Assembly (NCBI GenBank): GCA_021822605.1
Contig: JAKAQL010000021.1
Span: 1-33,888 of the forward strand
Reading direction: 5' to 3'
DNA: 33,888 bases
Source: Actinomycetes bacterium
GTDB lineage: Bacteria; Actinomycetota; Acidimicrobiia; Acidimicrobiales; Acidimicrobiaceae
Of the stretch, positions 1-7,273 are shown piece by piece. Position 1 is the first letter of the stretch, and each line of letters opens with the position of its first letter. The position numbers and the translations under genes are program-made. The notes below the pieces were generated by a model, which did no database searches, was not told the DNA's origin, and saw only the letters and a list, made by a program, of their open reading frames with translations.

Positions 1-2
1 CG

Positions 3-556
3 TACCGTCCCAAGCTCACACAGCAAGCCAAGCTCGAAGCCAACGAGTCAGGTCGGCGCAGACGCGGGATCGTGAAACGCACCACCGATCTGCTGCGACC
101 TGATCGACTTCGAGTTCCTGCGGATGAAGAACACCACCAAATCAGCCAAGGGAACCCAAGCCAAGCCCGATAACAACCTCTCCTGGGTTCGACCTCACCA
201 GATCAATCCTTACGCAGATCTGGGAGGATGTCTCGCGAACACCTCACCGACAAAGCCGTCAACGCTACCGCGCCGGTCGCGGTGGTCGCGAGCAATCCTG
301 CATACACGAGCCTTGGTCACCCAGCGTGTGGACGCACGCATCAAAGGCATCGCAAGAGCCAAGCGCTCTGCTGCCGTCCTGTGGCTCCACCAACAACGCA
401 AACGTGAATGCAGCCGTCAATTCCTGGTCGCGGGACTTTCGGCTACGAGACGGGGAGGAACGTTACGTGCTCACACCCACAGCGACCCGAGGAAGCGTCA
501 ACCGTCTGAATTGGCGGTCGTATGATGCGCCACCGGTCAGGAAGCCCCGACCGTAA
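3..556 (+). pseudogene. Degenerate TnpB/OrfB transposase-nuclease remnant, IS200/IS605-like
   Basis: No single frame reads through, but TnpB landmarks appear in order across three frames. Frame 3 gives RRRRGIVKRTTDLL up to about 100. Frame 1 then gives DLIDFEFLRMKNTTKSAKGT (about 103-162), matching the family's VVEDLRxKNMTxSAKGT block. Frame 3 resumes with SNPAYTS and RKSQAL (291-365), the approach to the zinc ribbon. Frame 2 finally gives CGSTNNANVNAAVN (about 381-422). At least three frameshifts are needed. The last catalytic Asp of the RuvC fold (family NADxNAA) reads Asn here, and the first zinc-ribbon Cys is lost. TnpB proteins are RNA-guided nucleases of insertion sequences; this copy is surely inactive. 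The 5' part lies outside the window. Confidence 0.75.
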
Positions 557-570
557 CGGTAGGGAGGACA
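541..570 (+). repeat. Right-end hairpin of the decayed IS200/IS605-like element
   Basis: A hairpin pairs CCC (546-548) and ACCG (550-553) with CGGT (557-560) and GGG (562-564) around a TAA loop, with one G/A mismatch. The context, GAAGCC before it and GGAGGACAAC after it, resembles the subterminal right-end hairpin of IS200/IS605-group elements. In active elements that structure also forms the 3' scaffold of the TnpB guide RNA. The loop TAA is also the stop codon of the last TnpB frame. The exact element boundary cannot be fixed from one copy. From 571 to 729 I see no gene or clear signal. Confidence 0.5.
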
Positions 571-729
571 ACACGTTCGATGATGCAATGCTTGACACCG
601 ACGGCGTACGGTCGATGCGGCGAACGTCGATTCTCAGTTTTACCCAACAGGGTTACCAGTTATTTCTCTTCACCTGTCGGTCAGAACTCCTCTCTAACCT
701 GGTCGGAGCGTGAAGCTACGAGCTCGGTA

Positions 730-1203
730 CTACTCCACGCTCTTGAGATAGACGAACTCAGCGCCCGCATTCTGGATGCACGAGAAGCCCAGTCGTTCTA
801 ACACTCGCTGTGAGGCACGGTTGGTAGGCAGTGTCGTCGCTCGTACCACCGCTACCTCTTGTGCCTCCTGCGCTATCTGGAGAAGGAGTGCGACTGCCTG
901 AGTCGCGTAGCCACGCCCACGTTGGGAACCGACGATACCGTAACCGATTTCGACGGTTTCGTTGACGGGTGCACCGTGAAACCCTGCACCTCCGATGAGA
1001 AGACCACTGGCTAGGAGCACCTGGTAGTGACACCAGGGAAATGGCTCCCCTGGCCGTTCGAGTGTACCAAGGGCGATAAAACGATCACCGAGCGACGGGT
1101 AGTCTCCTGCCCAGTTGGACTGGCGTTGACCCGCCGCGATAGCCTTGCAGTCTGCAATCCGCAAGGGGGCGATGCGGACGAGGGCGCTATTGCCCGATGC
1201 CAT
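730..1203 (-). CDS. GNAT-family N-acetyltransferase (RimJ/RimL-like)
   Basis: This 157-aa protein has the acetyltransferase fold of the RimJ/RimL branch. The acetyl-CoA binding motif A is visible as GSQRGRGYATQAV at about residues 92-104. It is followed by NRASQRVLERLGF, the conserved late helix and strand in which an Asn and an LGF turn are typical. The substrate cannot be told; the family acetylates protein N-termini, amino acids or drugs. The gene starts 17 bases after sdhD on the same strand, so it is probably co-transcribed with it, although a functional link is not obvious. The ATG start at 1203 lacks a strong ribosome binding site. Confidence 0.8.
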   Translation of the reverse strand: MASGNSALVRIAPLRIADCKAIAAGQRQSNWAGDYPSLGDRFIALGTLERPGEPFPWCHYQVLLASGLLIGGAGFHGAPVNETVEIGYGIVGSQRGRGYATQAVALLLQIAQEAQEVAVVRATTLPTNRASQRVLERLGFSCIQNAGAEFVYLKSVE

Positions 1204-1220
1204 GGCTAACCACCGAAACG

Positions 1221-1607
1221 CTACTTGAAGGTCAAGACAGTGATGGTACCAAGGAGGAAAAGACCGCTACCGACCACGTAAAGCAACGCTTTTGTCAGTG
1301 TGCGCTTCAGCGGCTTCTTGACATAGTCGTCGATGATTGTTCGCAGGCCATTACCGCCGTGGAGCAGTCCCAGGACGAGTAACCACCAGTCAAAGAGCTT
1401 CCACCACGGGTTTGCCCATCGTCTGGCCACAAAGCTGACGGTGGTGTTGGTGACATCGTTTTCGATGTGCATGATGTACATGTGGATGAGTGCGAGGAAG
1501 AAGAGGATGATCCCGGAGACCCGCATGAAAAACCATGCCCACGTCTCAAAGTTTTGCCGGGAGCTTCTTTGTCCCCTCCCTTGTCCCCTCGTCAATGCGG
1601 CTGCCAT
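1221..1607 (-). CDS. sdhD: Succinate dehydrogenase membrane anchor subunit SdhD
   Basis: A 128-aa hydrophobic protein with three predicted membrane helices, at about residues 26-46, 70-90 and 102-124. Succinate dehydrogenase (complex II) oxidises succinate to fumarate and passes electrons to quinone; SdhC and SdhD anchor the catalytic SdhA/SdhB pair in the membrane. The segment LLHGGNGLRTIIDDY matches the family's second helix, whose His serves heme or quinone. The ATG shares one base with the sdhC stop (TGATG), so translation is probably coupled. No sdhA or sdhB follows; a GNAT gene does, so the catalytic subunits must be encoded elsewhere or be missing from this locus. Confidence 0.85.
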   Translation of the reverse strand: MAAALTRGQGRGQRSSRQNFETWAWFFMRVSGIILFFLALIHMYIMHIENDVTNTTVSFVARRWANPWWKLFDWWLLVLGLLHGGNGLRTIIDDYVKKPLKRTLTKALLYVVGSGLFLLGTITVLTFK

Positions 1608-1981
1608 CAGTGTGCTCCTAGGAAGAATGGCTTGACGATGAACCAGCCACCGATGATGGTGAGCACGATCGCAAGCGACAGCATGAAGTTAAAGACACCT
1701 TTTTCGTTCTTGATGACACCGGGCCAGAAGTCGATCATGATCACCCGCAAGCCGTTCAGTGCGTGATAGAGCAGCGCGAACAGCAGACCAACCTCGAAGA
1801 GGCGGAGGAAGATATTGCCATAGAGCTGGTGGATCTGATTGTAGACGTGAGGATCATTCAGTGTCGAAACGTCCACGATGTGGAGCAGCAAGAAGAGAAA
1901 CACCAAGAACCCGGTGACCCGATGGAGAACGAAGGCCCATTGGCCGCTCTTGCCCTTATAGACCGTAGCCCCTTTGCTCAC
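1607..1981 (-). CDS. sdhC: Succinate dehydrogenase cytochrome b subunit SdhC
   Basis: A 124-aa membrane protein with three helices. GQWAFVLHRVTGFLVFLFLL near the N-terminus is the SdhC signature (family S/x-W-x-x-HRxTG). LLYHALNGLRVIMIDFW in the second helix carries the expected heme-ligand His. With SdhD it forms the complex II anchor. The GTG start at 1981 is supported by a strong AGGAGG five bases upstream. It overlaps by four bases (GTGA) the stop of the 41-aa ORF before it, so the two are translationally coupled. Confidence 0.9.
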   Translation of the reverse strand: MSKGATVYKGKSGQWAFVLHRVTGFLVFLFLLLHIVDVSTLNDPHVYNQIHQLYGNIFLRLFEVGLLFALLYHALNGLRVIMIDFWPGVIKNEKGVFNFMLSLAIVLTIIGGWFIVKPFFLGAH

Positions 1982-2103
1982 CGGACCCTCCTCACCCAGC
2001 GATTACCCCACATCGTCGTGGAGAAAACATAGATTGCAAACCCAACAATACCAAGGGCGATGATGCCCAATGCCGTAGCAAAGATCACTTGTGCAGTACT
2101 CAC
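1978..2103 (-). CDS. Small single-pass membrane protein upstream of sdhC (41 aa)
   Basis: This short ORF begins at GTG and reads MSTAQVIFATALGIIALG, then IVGFAIYVFSTTMWGNRW, then VRRVR. Residues 6-27 form one clear membrane helix, followed by a short arginine-rich tail that should face the cytoplasm. It starts 21 bases after serS and its TGA overlaps the sdhC GTG by four bases, an arrangement that favours a real gene. It resembles no family I can name; small subunits of respiratory complexes such as CydX are an analogy only. No convincing ribosome binding site precedes the GTG. An alternative is that it only provides translational coupling for sdhC. Confidence 0.55.
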   Translation of the reverse strand: MSTAQVIFATALGIIALGIVGFAIYVFSTTMWGNRWVRRVR

Positions 2104-2124
2104 ATGAGTTACGCTAGCAAGAAA

Positions 2125-3468
2125 TCAGTGGTCTTTGGAAATCGGCGAGAGAGATTTCTCCGATTTTGTGATCGTGGTTCCACGAAAGTACGGAGCGAGC
2201 ACCTCGGCGAGGACGACGCTACCGTCTGGCTGACGGCCCACCTCGAGCATGGCGGCGACCACTCTTCCCCAGGCCAAGGCTGATCCGTTCACGGTGTAGA
2301 CGTAGTTCACGGATCCGTCGCTCGAGCGGTAGCGGATGTTGGCTCGCCGCGCCTGGTAGTCGGTGAAGAGGCTGACCGAACTCACCTCGAGCCACTTGTC
2401 AGTTCCCGGCGAAAAAACCTCAAGATCGAAGGTTCTTGCCGAGGATTGGCCCAGATCTCCTGTACACAGGTCCAGCACACGGTAGGTGAGCCCCAACGCC
2501 TGCAGCAGGAGCTCCGCACGTCGGAGCACTTCAAGGAAGAGGTCGTGCCCCTGGTCCGGCGTACAGTAGGAGAGCAGCTCCACCTTGTCGAACTCGTGGA
2601 GACGCAACAGACCCCGAGTGTCGCGCCCAGCGGCACCTGCTTCGCGACGAAAACACGGAGTGTAGGCCGCAAAGCGGAGGGGAAGTTCAGCCTCCTCGAG
2701 GATCTCATTGCGCCCGAGCGAGGTGAGCGGGACCTCAGCGGTGGGTATGAGGTAGAGGTCGTCGCGTTCGATGGCATAGGCCTCATCGACAAACTTAGGG
2801 AGATGGCCGGTCGCCTGCATAGTCTCTCGTTTGACCAGAGTGGGCGGACGAATCTCTTCGAAGGCCTCAGTGTGCATGTCGAGTGCCATGCTGGTCAGCG
2901 AGCGCAGCAGGCGCGCCCCAGGGCCTCGGAACATGGAAAACATGGAGCCAGATATCTTGGTCGCGCGTTCGAAGTCGAGAATGCCGAGTTCGGTGCCGAT
3001 CTCCCAGTGAGGGACGCGCTGATAGTCGGCAAAGCTAGGGAGCTCGAAGTCCTCCACCCCGCGGTGTCCGTCCTCGGGCGACCAGTACCGCACCACCCGG
3101 TTGTCACGCTCATCCTCACCGATCGGTGCCTCCTTAGCAGGGAGATTCGGTGTCACTAGCCAGATCGCGTCACGAGCCTCGGTGAGTTCGCCTGCTCTCG
3201 CCTCCAGCGTCTTGACCTGTTCACCGAGCTCTCGGGAACGCTCCTGGGCGTGGGTCGCCTCGTCGATGTGGCCAGCACGACGGAGCTCGCCGACGCTTTT
3301 GGAGAGCTGATTGATCGAGGCGCGCATCTCGTCACGCTCGGCCAGGGTTCGTCGTAGCTCGGTATCGAGTTCGAGGAGCTTGGCTACCTCATCGGCGGGG
3401 ACGTTCCGGGTGCTGAGCAACCTGGTGACTTGGTCAGGGTTTTCTCGCAGAATTCGTAGATCGATCAT
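2125..3468 (-). CDS. serS: Seryl-tRNA synthetase
   Basis: A 447-aa class II synthetase that charges tRNA-Ser with serine. The N-terminal 110 residues form the long antiparallel coiled coil that grips the tRNA variable arm (MIDLRILRENPDQV, then charged heptads). The catalytic domain has the TAEVPLTSL block, motif 2 with FRREAGAAGRDTRGLLRLHE, and motif 3 ending NGSALAWGRVVAAMLE. Length is normal for the family. The small ORF, sdhC, sdhD and the GNAT gene follow on the same strand. The ATG lies only 23 bases from the divergent ABC transporter start, so its promoter must sit in or over that gap. Confidence 0.97.
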   Translation of the reverse strand: MIDLRILRENPDQVTRLLSTRNVPADEVAKLLELDTELRRTLAERDEMRASINQLSKSVGELRRAGHIDEATHAQERSRELGEQVKTLEARAGELTEARDAIWLVTPNLPAKEAPIGEDERDNRVVRYWSPEDGHRGVEDFELPSFADYQRVPHWEIGTELGILDFERATKISGSMFSMFRGPGARLLRSLTSMALDMHTEAFEEIRPPTLVKRETMQATGHLPKFVDEAYAIERDDLYLIPTAEVPLTSLGRNEILEEAELPLRFAAYTPCFRREAGAAGRDTRGLLRLHEFDKVELLSYCTPDQGHDLFLEVLRRAELLLQALGLTYRVLDLCTGDLGQSSARTFDLEVFSPGTDKWLEVSSVSLFTDYQARRANIRYRSSDGSVNYVYTVNGSALAWGRVVAAMLEVGRQPDGSVVLAEVLAPYFRGTTITKSEKSLSPISKDH

Positions 3469-3491
3469 AGACTCTCTAGGCTAGTACCCAT

Positions 3492-4556
3492 ATGAGCGAT
3501 GCAATCGAGGTTAAGGATCTCACCGTTACCTATGGTGCGACCGTCGCGGTGGATGGGCTCTCGTTCGCGGTGGGCTTTGGTGAGGTGGTTGGGTTGCTGG
3601 GACCAAATGGTGCCGGCAAGACCTCCACGTTGGAGACGATCGAGGGTTATCGACGCCCAACCAAGGGGTTTGTTCGAGTGCTAGGAATCGAGCCAGCGGC
3701 CAAGCAGGCACGCCTCTCTCGTGAGATGGGGGTGATGCTTCAGGAGGGCGGGATTCCGGCACGGATGACGGTCAAGGCCGCGTTGACGCTCTACTCGCGC
3801 TTCTATGACCATCCCCAATCGGTTGGGGATCTAGTAACCCAACTCAACCTTGCCTCGGTACTCAAGACGCCCTACCGGCGACTTTCGGGTGGTGAGAAGC
3901 AGCGCCTCTCGCTCGCTCTTGCTCTCATCGGTCGACCTCGAGTGCTCCTGCTTGATGAGCCGACTGCCGGAGTTGATCCCGAGGGCAAGGCGGCGATCCG
4001 CGATCTGATCACCGGGCTGCGAGCAGCTTCAGTCGCGATTCTCATGACTGGACACGAACTCGAGGAGATCGATCGAATGGTCGATCGAGTGCTCATCATC
4101 GACCGGGGCAAGGAGCGAGCAATGGGTACTCCTGCAGAACTCCGTGGGGCCTATGGCGGCGAGGGGGTCGAGTTTACTGCATTCGAACATGTCGACTGCG
4201 AGATGCTGGCTGCTCGATTGGGTTCAAGCGTCCGCCTGGTTCGGGTCGATCGTTATCGCGTTGAGGCGGAACCAACGACCGAGTTGTTGGGACGTCTAGT
4301 GCAGACGCTCACTGACCTGGGTGTTGATGCCCAAGATGTCGCCACGATCAGCCCTTCGTTGGAGGAGATCTATCTCTCGCTGATCTCGGTGGCATCGCAG
4401 GATCCCGGACCGCTGGGGCCAGGCTTGTCGCATCCAGACTCGTCGACTTTAGGCAGCCACGATCCGCCCGCAGGACCCCCAGATCAAACAGGACCCCTAG
4501 ATCAAAAGAGTCCAGATCAGACTATTCAAGCATCGACGGAGGAGACCCATGGCTAG
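3492..4556 (+). CDS. ABC transporter ATP-binding protein
   Basis: A 354-aa nucleotide-binding subunit with all motifs intact: Walker A GPNGAGKTS (about residue 36), signature LSGGEKQRL (about 135), Walker B LLLDEPTAG and the H-loop in MTGHELEEID. It belongs with the ABC-2 exporter (DrrA/CcmA-like) ATPases and pairs with the permease that overlaps its 3' end by eight bases. After about residue 300 there is a Pro/Asp/Gln/Ser-rich tail of about 50 residues that looks disordered and is not part of the family core. The ATPase-permease-ctaA order is also found in other Actinobacteria, including mycobacteria, which hints at a role in heme or cytochrome oxidase biogenesis. The cargo is unknown. Confidence 0.9.
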   Translation: MSDAIEVKDLTVTYGATVAVDGLSFAVGFGEVVGLLGPNGAGKTSTLETIEGYRRPTKGFVRVLGIEPAAKQARLSREMGVMLQEGGIPARMTVKAALTLYSRFYDHPQSVGDLVTQLNLASVLKTPYRRLSGGEKQRLSLALALIGRPRVLLLDEPTAGVDPEGKAAIRDLITGLRAASVAILMTGHELEEIDRMVDRVLIIDRGKERAMGTPAELRGAYGGEGVEFTAFEHVDCEMLAARLGSSVRLVRVDRYRVEAEPTTELLGRLVQTLTDLGVDAQDVATISPSLEEIYLSLISVASQDPGPLGPGLSHPDSSTLGSHDPPAGPPDQTGPLDQKSPDQTIQASTEETHG

Positions 4557-5280
4557 ACCTATGCTGGCGGAGGCTGCATCAGAGGTCAAGATGACGTTGC
4601 AACAGGGTGAAGCGGCACTTTTGACGCTCGTCATTCCAGTGCTTGGGCTCCTCGTCTTTGGTTCGGTGAAGTTTCTGCCGTTGCCGTCAGGAGTACCAAG
4701 CCGCGTGAACTTTATTCTCGCCGGTGCCATCGCCTTCGGTATCATGGCATCGGGCATGGTTTCGCAGTCTATCACTGTCGCCTTCGACCGCAACTACGGA
4801 GTGCTGAAGCGTCTCGGGGTCACACCGCTTGGCCGCCGAGGGATCATCATGGCCAAGCTGGCCCAGGTGATCGCTCTCGAATTGATTCAGCTGGTCGTCC
4901 TTGTGGTGATCGGTGCATTGATGGGCTATCATCCGGAGGGAAATCCCCTCTACTTCATCCTCGGGTGGGTGCTCGCCACGGCTGCCTTCACCGGTCTTGG
5001 GCTCCTTATCGGCGGGACTCTAAAGGCCGAACTGGTGCTGGGCCTCTCAACCCTGCTCTGGCTCATCTTGCTCGGCCTAGGTTCGATGGCGGTTCCCTTG
5101 ACGAGCCTGCCTGGTTTCTTGGAGGTGATTGCCAAGTTTTTACCCGCTGCCGGAGCCTCGGAGCTGATTCTCCACGGCCTAGCGATGAGTGGACCGGTGC
5201 CAACTTGGGCGATCGTCAACCTGGTGATCTGGGGTATTGGCACACCTCTGCTGGCGGTTCGACTTTTCCGATGGAGTTAA
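4549..5280 (+). CDS. ABC-2 type transporter permease
   Basis: A 243-aa integral membrane protein with six predicted helices, the ABC-2 exporter architecture. It is the obvious membrane partner of the preceding ATPase: its ATG lies inside that gene's final codons (overlap of eight bases). The segment RNYGVLKRLGVTPLGRRG between helices 2 and 3 is the typical cytoplasmic coupling region of this family. The substrate is not deducible. The neighbouring ctaA suggests a link with the respiratory chain, but this is context only. Confidence 0.85.
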   Translation: MARPMLAEAASEVKMTLQQGEAALLTLVIPVLGLLVFGSVKFLPLPSGVPSRVNFILAGAIAFGIMASGMVSQSITVAFDRNYGVLKRLGVTPLGRRGIIMAKLAQVIALELIQLVVLVVIGALMGYHPEGNPLYFILGWVLATAAFTGLGLLIGGTLKAELVLGLSTLLWLILLGLGSMAVPLTSLPGFLEVIAKFLPAAGASELILHGLAMSGPVPTWAIVNLVIWGIGTPLLAVRLFRWS

Positions 5281-5301
5281 TGAGATACCAGATGTCGCTG
5301 A

Positions 5302-5332
5302 TTGCGCAAAGCCCGACACCTCACGGTAGCAT
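5302..5332 (+). promoter_or_regulatory. Possible promoter for ctaA
   Basis: TTGCGC (5302-5307) and TAGCAT (5327-5332) resemble -35 and -10 boxes, but the 19-base spacing is long. The ATG of ctaA follows nine bases after the -10 and no ribosome binding site is visible, so a nearly leaderless transcript is possible. Confidence 0.25.
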
Positions 5333-5341
5333 GGTCAAGTA

Positions 5342-6313
5342 ATGAAGCAACGTCTACAACGCCTGCAACAAGTTTGGGATGTCTCTCCAGCTCTCTTTCG
5401 TCGCATCTCCTATGCGACGTTGATTTTTTGCGCCATCATCATCGTGACCGGCGGTATCGTTCGTCTGACGGAGTCAGGACTTGGGTGCCCGACTTGGCCA
5501 GACTGTACGACCGGTCACTTCACGGCATCCTTCAATTATCATCCGATGATTGAGTTTGTCAACCGGGTCGTCACGTTCTTCGCAGCGGTGGGTATGAGTG
5601 TCAACGCCGTCTTCGCCTTCTTCCGCAAGCCCTTCCGCAAGGATATTATGTGGCTGTCGCTAGGGCTTTTTGCCGAGGTCGTCGCCGAAAGCGTCCTTGG
5701 AGGCATAACGGTACTAGAGAAGCTCGCACCTCCCTATGTGATGGCACATTTTGTCCTAGCTATCGTTGTCCTTTGGAACTCGCTGGTGCTCTACAAGCAT
5801 GCGATCTCTGTCGGCGGCAAGGCCAAACCCGTTGTGGGTAAAGAGGCTGTTTGGCTCGGCCGACTCATGTTTTTAAATCTTGGAGCGGTCATCGTTGTCG
5901 GAACCGCTGTGGCGGGGACTGGGCCCTATTCGGGCTCCCCGATCTCATCCCGGCTGCCGTTCAACCTCCGCCAAGTTGCCTATCTGCATGCCGACTTTGC
6001 CATTATTCTTGTCGCCTTGATCCTGGCTAACCTCTTCCTTCTCCATCAGGCGCGCGCGCCAGAGGTGGTGCAGCGTCGGGCTCGTCTGTTACTTTGGATG
6101 GGCGCGATCCAAGCGATTATCGGCTACACCACCTACTTCTCTGGACTGCCGGCTGTGCTCATCGGTATCCACATCGCAGGGGCGACCTTGACCTGGATCG
6201 CGATGACGTGGTATTACCTCTCACTCTTCCATGTCTCTCGAGAGGCGCGCGGCGAGGTAGGTGCCCCAGAGTCGAAGGTGAGTTCTCTGCCTGGCCCATC
6301 CTACGCCTCGTAG
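5342..6313 (+). CDS. ctaA: Heme A synthase (CtaA/COX15)
   Basis: A 323-aa membrane protein with eight helices that oxidises heme O to heme A for aa3-type cytochrome oxidase. The first outer loop carries the conserved cysteine pair in GLGCPTWPDC (C49, C55). Expected heme-ligand histidines appear in VMAHFVL, YLHADFA and GIHIAGA. The first one differs: where Bacillus CtaA has E-x-x-H, this protein has E71-F-V-N74. I believe other actinobacterial CtaA proteins share this Asn, but cannot check. It follows the ABC exporter genes after a 61-base gap and is probably in the same functional unit. Confidence 0.93.
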   Translation: MKQRLQRLQQVWDVSPALFRRISYATLIFCAIIIVTGGIVRLTESGLGCPTWPDCTTGHFTASFNYHPMIEFVNRVVTFFAAVGMSVNAVFAFFRKPFRKDIMWLSLGLFAEVVAESVLGGITVLEKLAPPYVMAHFVLAIVVLWNSLVLYKHAISVGGKAKPVVGKEAVWLGRLMFLNLGAVIVVGTAVAGTGPYSGSPISSRLPFNLRQVAYLHADFAIILVALILANLFLLHQARAPEVVQRRARLLLWMGAIQAIIGYTTYFSGLPAVLIGIHIAGATLTWIAMTWYYLSLFHVSREARGEVGAPESKVSSLPGPSYAS

Positions 6314-6351
6314 CGCCCCGTTAGAATTGGGGAGAGGAGGATTGCGTTCGA

Positions 6352-6639
6352 TTGCCTACAGCACCATTACTCTCGCCAACTGAGGAACAGCAAGAAGAGA
6401 CGCTCGTAGAGGAGAGCTGGGTTACCATTCTGTGGGATGACCCAGTCAACCTGATCCCCTACGTGATCTACGTGCTCCAGATGCTGTTCGCTTTCTCGAA
6501 GGTCAAGGCAACGGAGCTCACCATGCAAGTCCATCGTGATGGTAAGGCGATTGTTGCGGCGGGTGCACGTGAGGATATGGAGAACAATGTCGCGAGTCTT
6601 CATCGTTATGGTCTCTGGGCAACGGTGGGGCGAGCGTGA
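6352..6639 (+). CDS. clpS: ATP-dependent Clp protease adaptor ClpS
   Basis: A 95-aa adaptor that delivers N-end-rule substrates to ClpA or ClpC. The conserved core runs from WVTILWDDPVNLIPYVIYVL (about 23-42) through KATELTMQVHRDGKAIVAAG to a final LHRYGLWATV. The start is TTG at 6352, with GGAGAGGAGG 11 bases upstream; no ATG or GTG fits better. The next gene overlaps it by four bases (GTGA). The pair clpS plus a DUF2017 gene is common in Actinobacteria. Confidence 0.92.
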   Translation: MPTAPLLSPTEEQQEETLVEESWVTILWDDPVNLIPYVIYVLQMLFAFSKVKATELTMQVHRDGKAIVAAGAREDMENNVASLHRYGLWATVGRA

Positions 6640-7079
6640 AGGAACCCTTCTCCCGTCAAGGGGACATCATCGTCCTCTCGTTGCCTACACAGCAGCGAGA
6701 CGTGACCAAGCGGTCGATGCTACTGGTCGCTGAAATCGCCTCTTCGGGAGGACAGGAGGCGTGGCGGCTTTCACCACCGATGTATGATGACCCCCTCCTC
6801 GAGGCAGAGGAGGCGGTAAAGGGTGGCGAGAGCGAGATCGGTGATATCGTCACCCGTCTGCGCATGGGTGAAGGGATGCTCGATGCGCCCAAACTGAGCC
6901 TGCAGCAGTCCGATGAACTCGCGACATTGTTGAACTACTGCCGTCTGGTGCTCTCAGAGGCGCAGACATCATCCACCGATGACGACAAACTCTCCGCCAA
7001 GTTTGTCGAGGATCTCTACAACTTTCTTGGCTACCTGCTCAGCTCATTGCTCGAGGCTCTCTCTGCCAACCTTGATTAA
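6636..7079 (+). CDS. DUF2017 family protein, clpS partner gene
   Basis: A 147-aa acidic, mainly helical soluble protein of unknown biochemical role. It matches the DUF2017 proteins found directly behind clpS in Actinobacteria. It has no membrane segment or recognisable catalytic motif. A helical hairpin lies near the C-terminus (FVEDLYNFLGYLLSSLLEAL). Its GTG start overlaps the clpS stop by four bases, so the two are made together, which suggests a role in regulated proteolysis. Confidence 0.8.
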   Translation: MKEPFSRQGDIIVLSLPTQQRDVTKRSMLLVAEIASSGGQEAWRLSPPMYDDPLLEAEEAVKGGESEIGDIVTRLRMGEGMLDAPKLSLQQSDELATLLNYCRLVLSEAQTSSTDDDKLSAKFVEDLYNFLGYLLSSLLEALSANLD

Positions 7080-7170
7080 GGCCGACCGTGGCGAAGGGCG
7101 GAGCTTCGGTAAACTGACTCGATCACGAGTACCTCGGACGGTCCTGGTGATGGGGTGACGGTCGCCATGC

Positions 7171-7227
7171 TAGGCGCCTTGTGAACAGATAGGCGCCTTG
7201 TGAACAGATAGGCACCCTGTGAACAGA
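7171..7227. repeat. Three tandem 19-bp repeats between convergent genes
   Basis: The unit TAGGCGCCTTGTGAACAGA is present twice without change (7171-7189, 7190-7208). A third copy at 7209-7227 has two substitutions. The unit contains the palindrome GGCGCC. The array lies in the 194-base gap between the ends of the DUF2017 gene and the convergent oxidoreductase. A short perfect hairpin, TCGCT with AGCGA, follows at 7248-7262 but has no U-tract. No gene is seen in the gap. Confidence 0.9.
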
Positions 7228-7273
7228 GAGGCAAGAGGCCTTTGGTATCGCTGGCGAAGCGAGTGAGGATCGT

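Noticed and set aside
124-525. Intact 133-aa ORF as an independent protein
   Set aside because: Its conserved part is a fragment of a TnpB frame and the remainder is a frame shadow; the region is better read as one frameshifted pseudogene.
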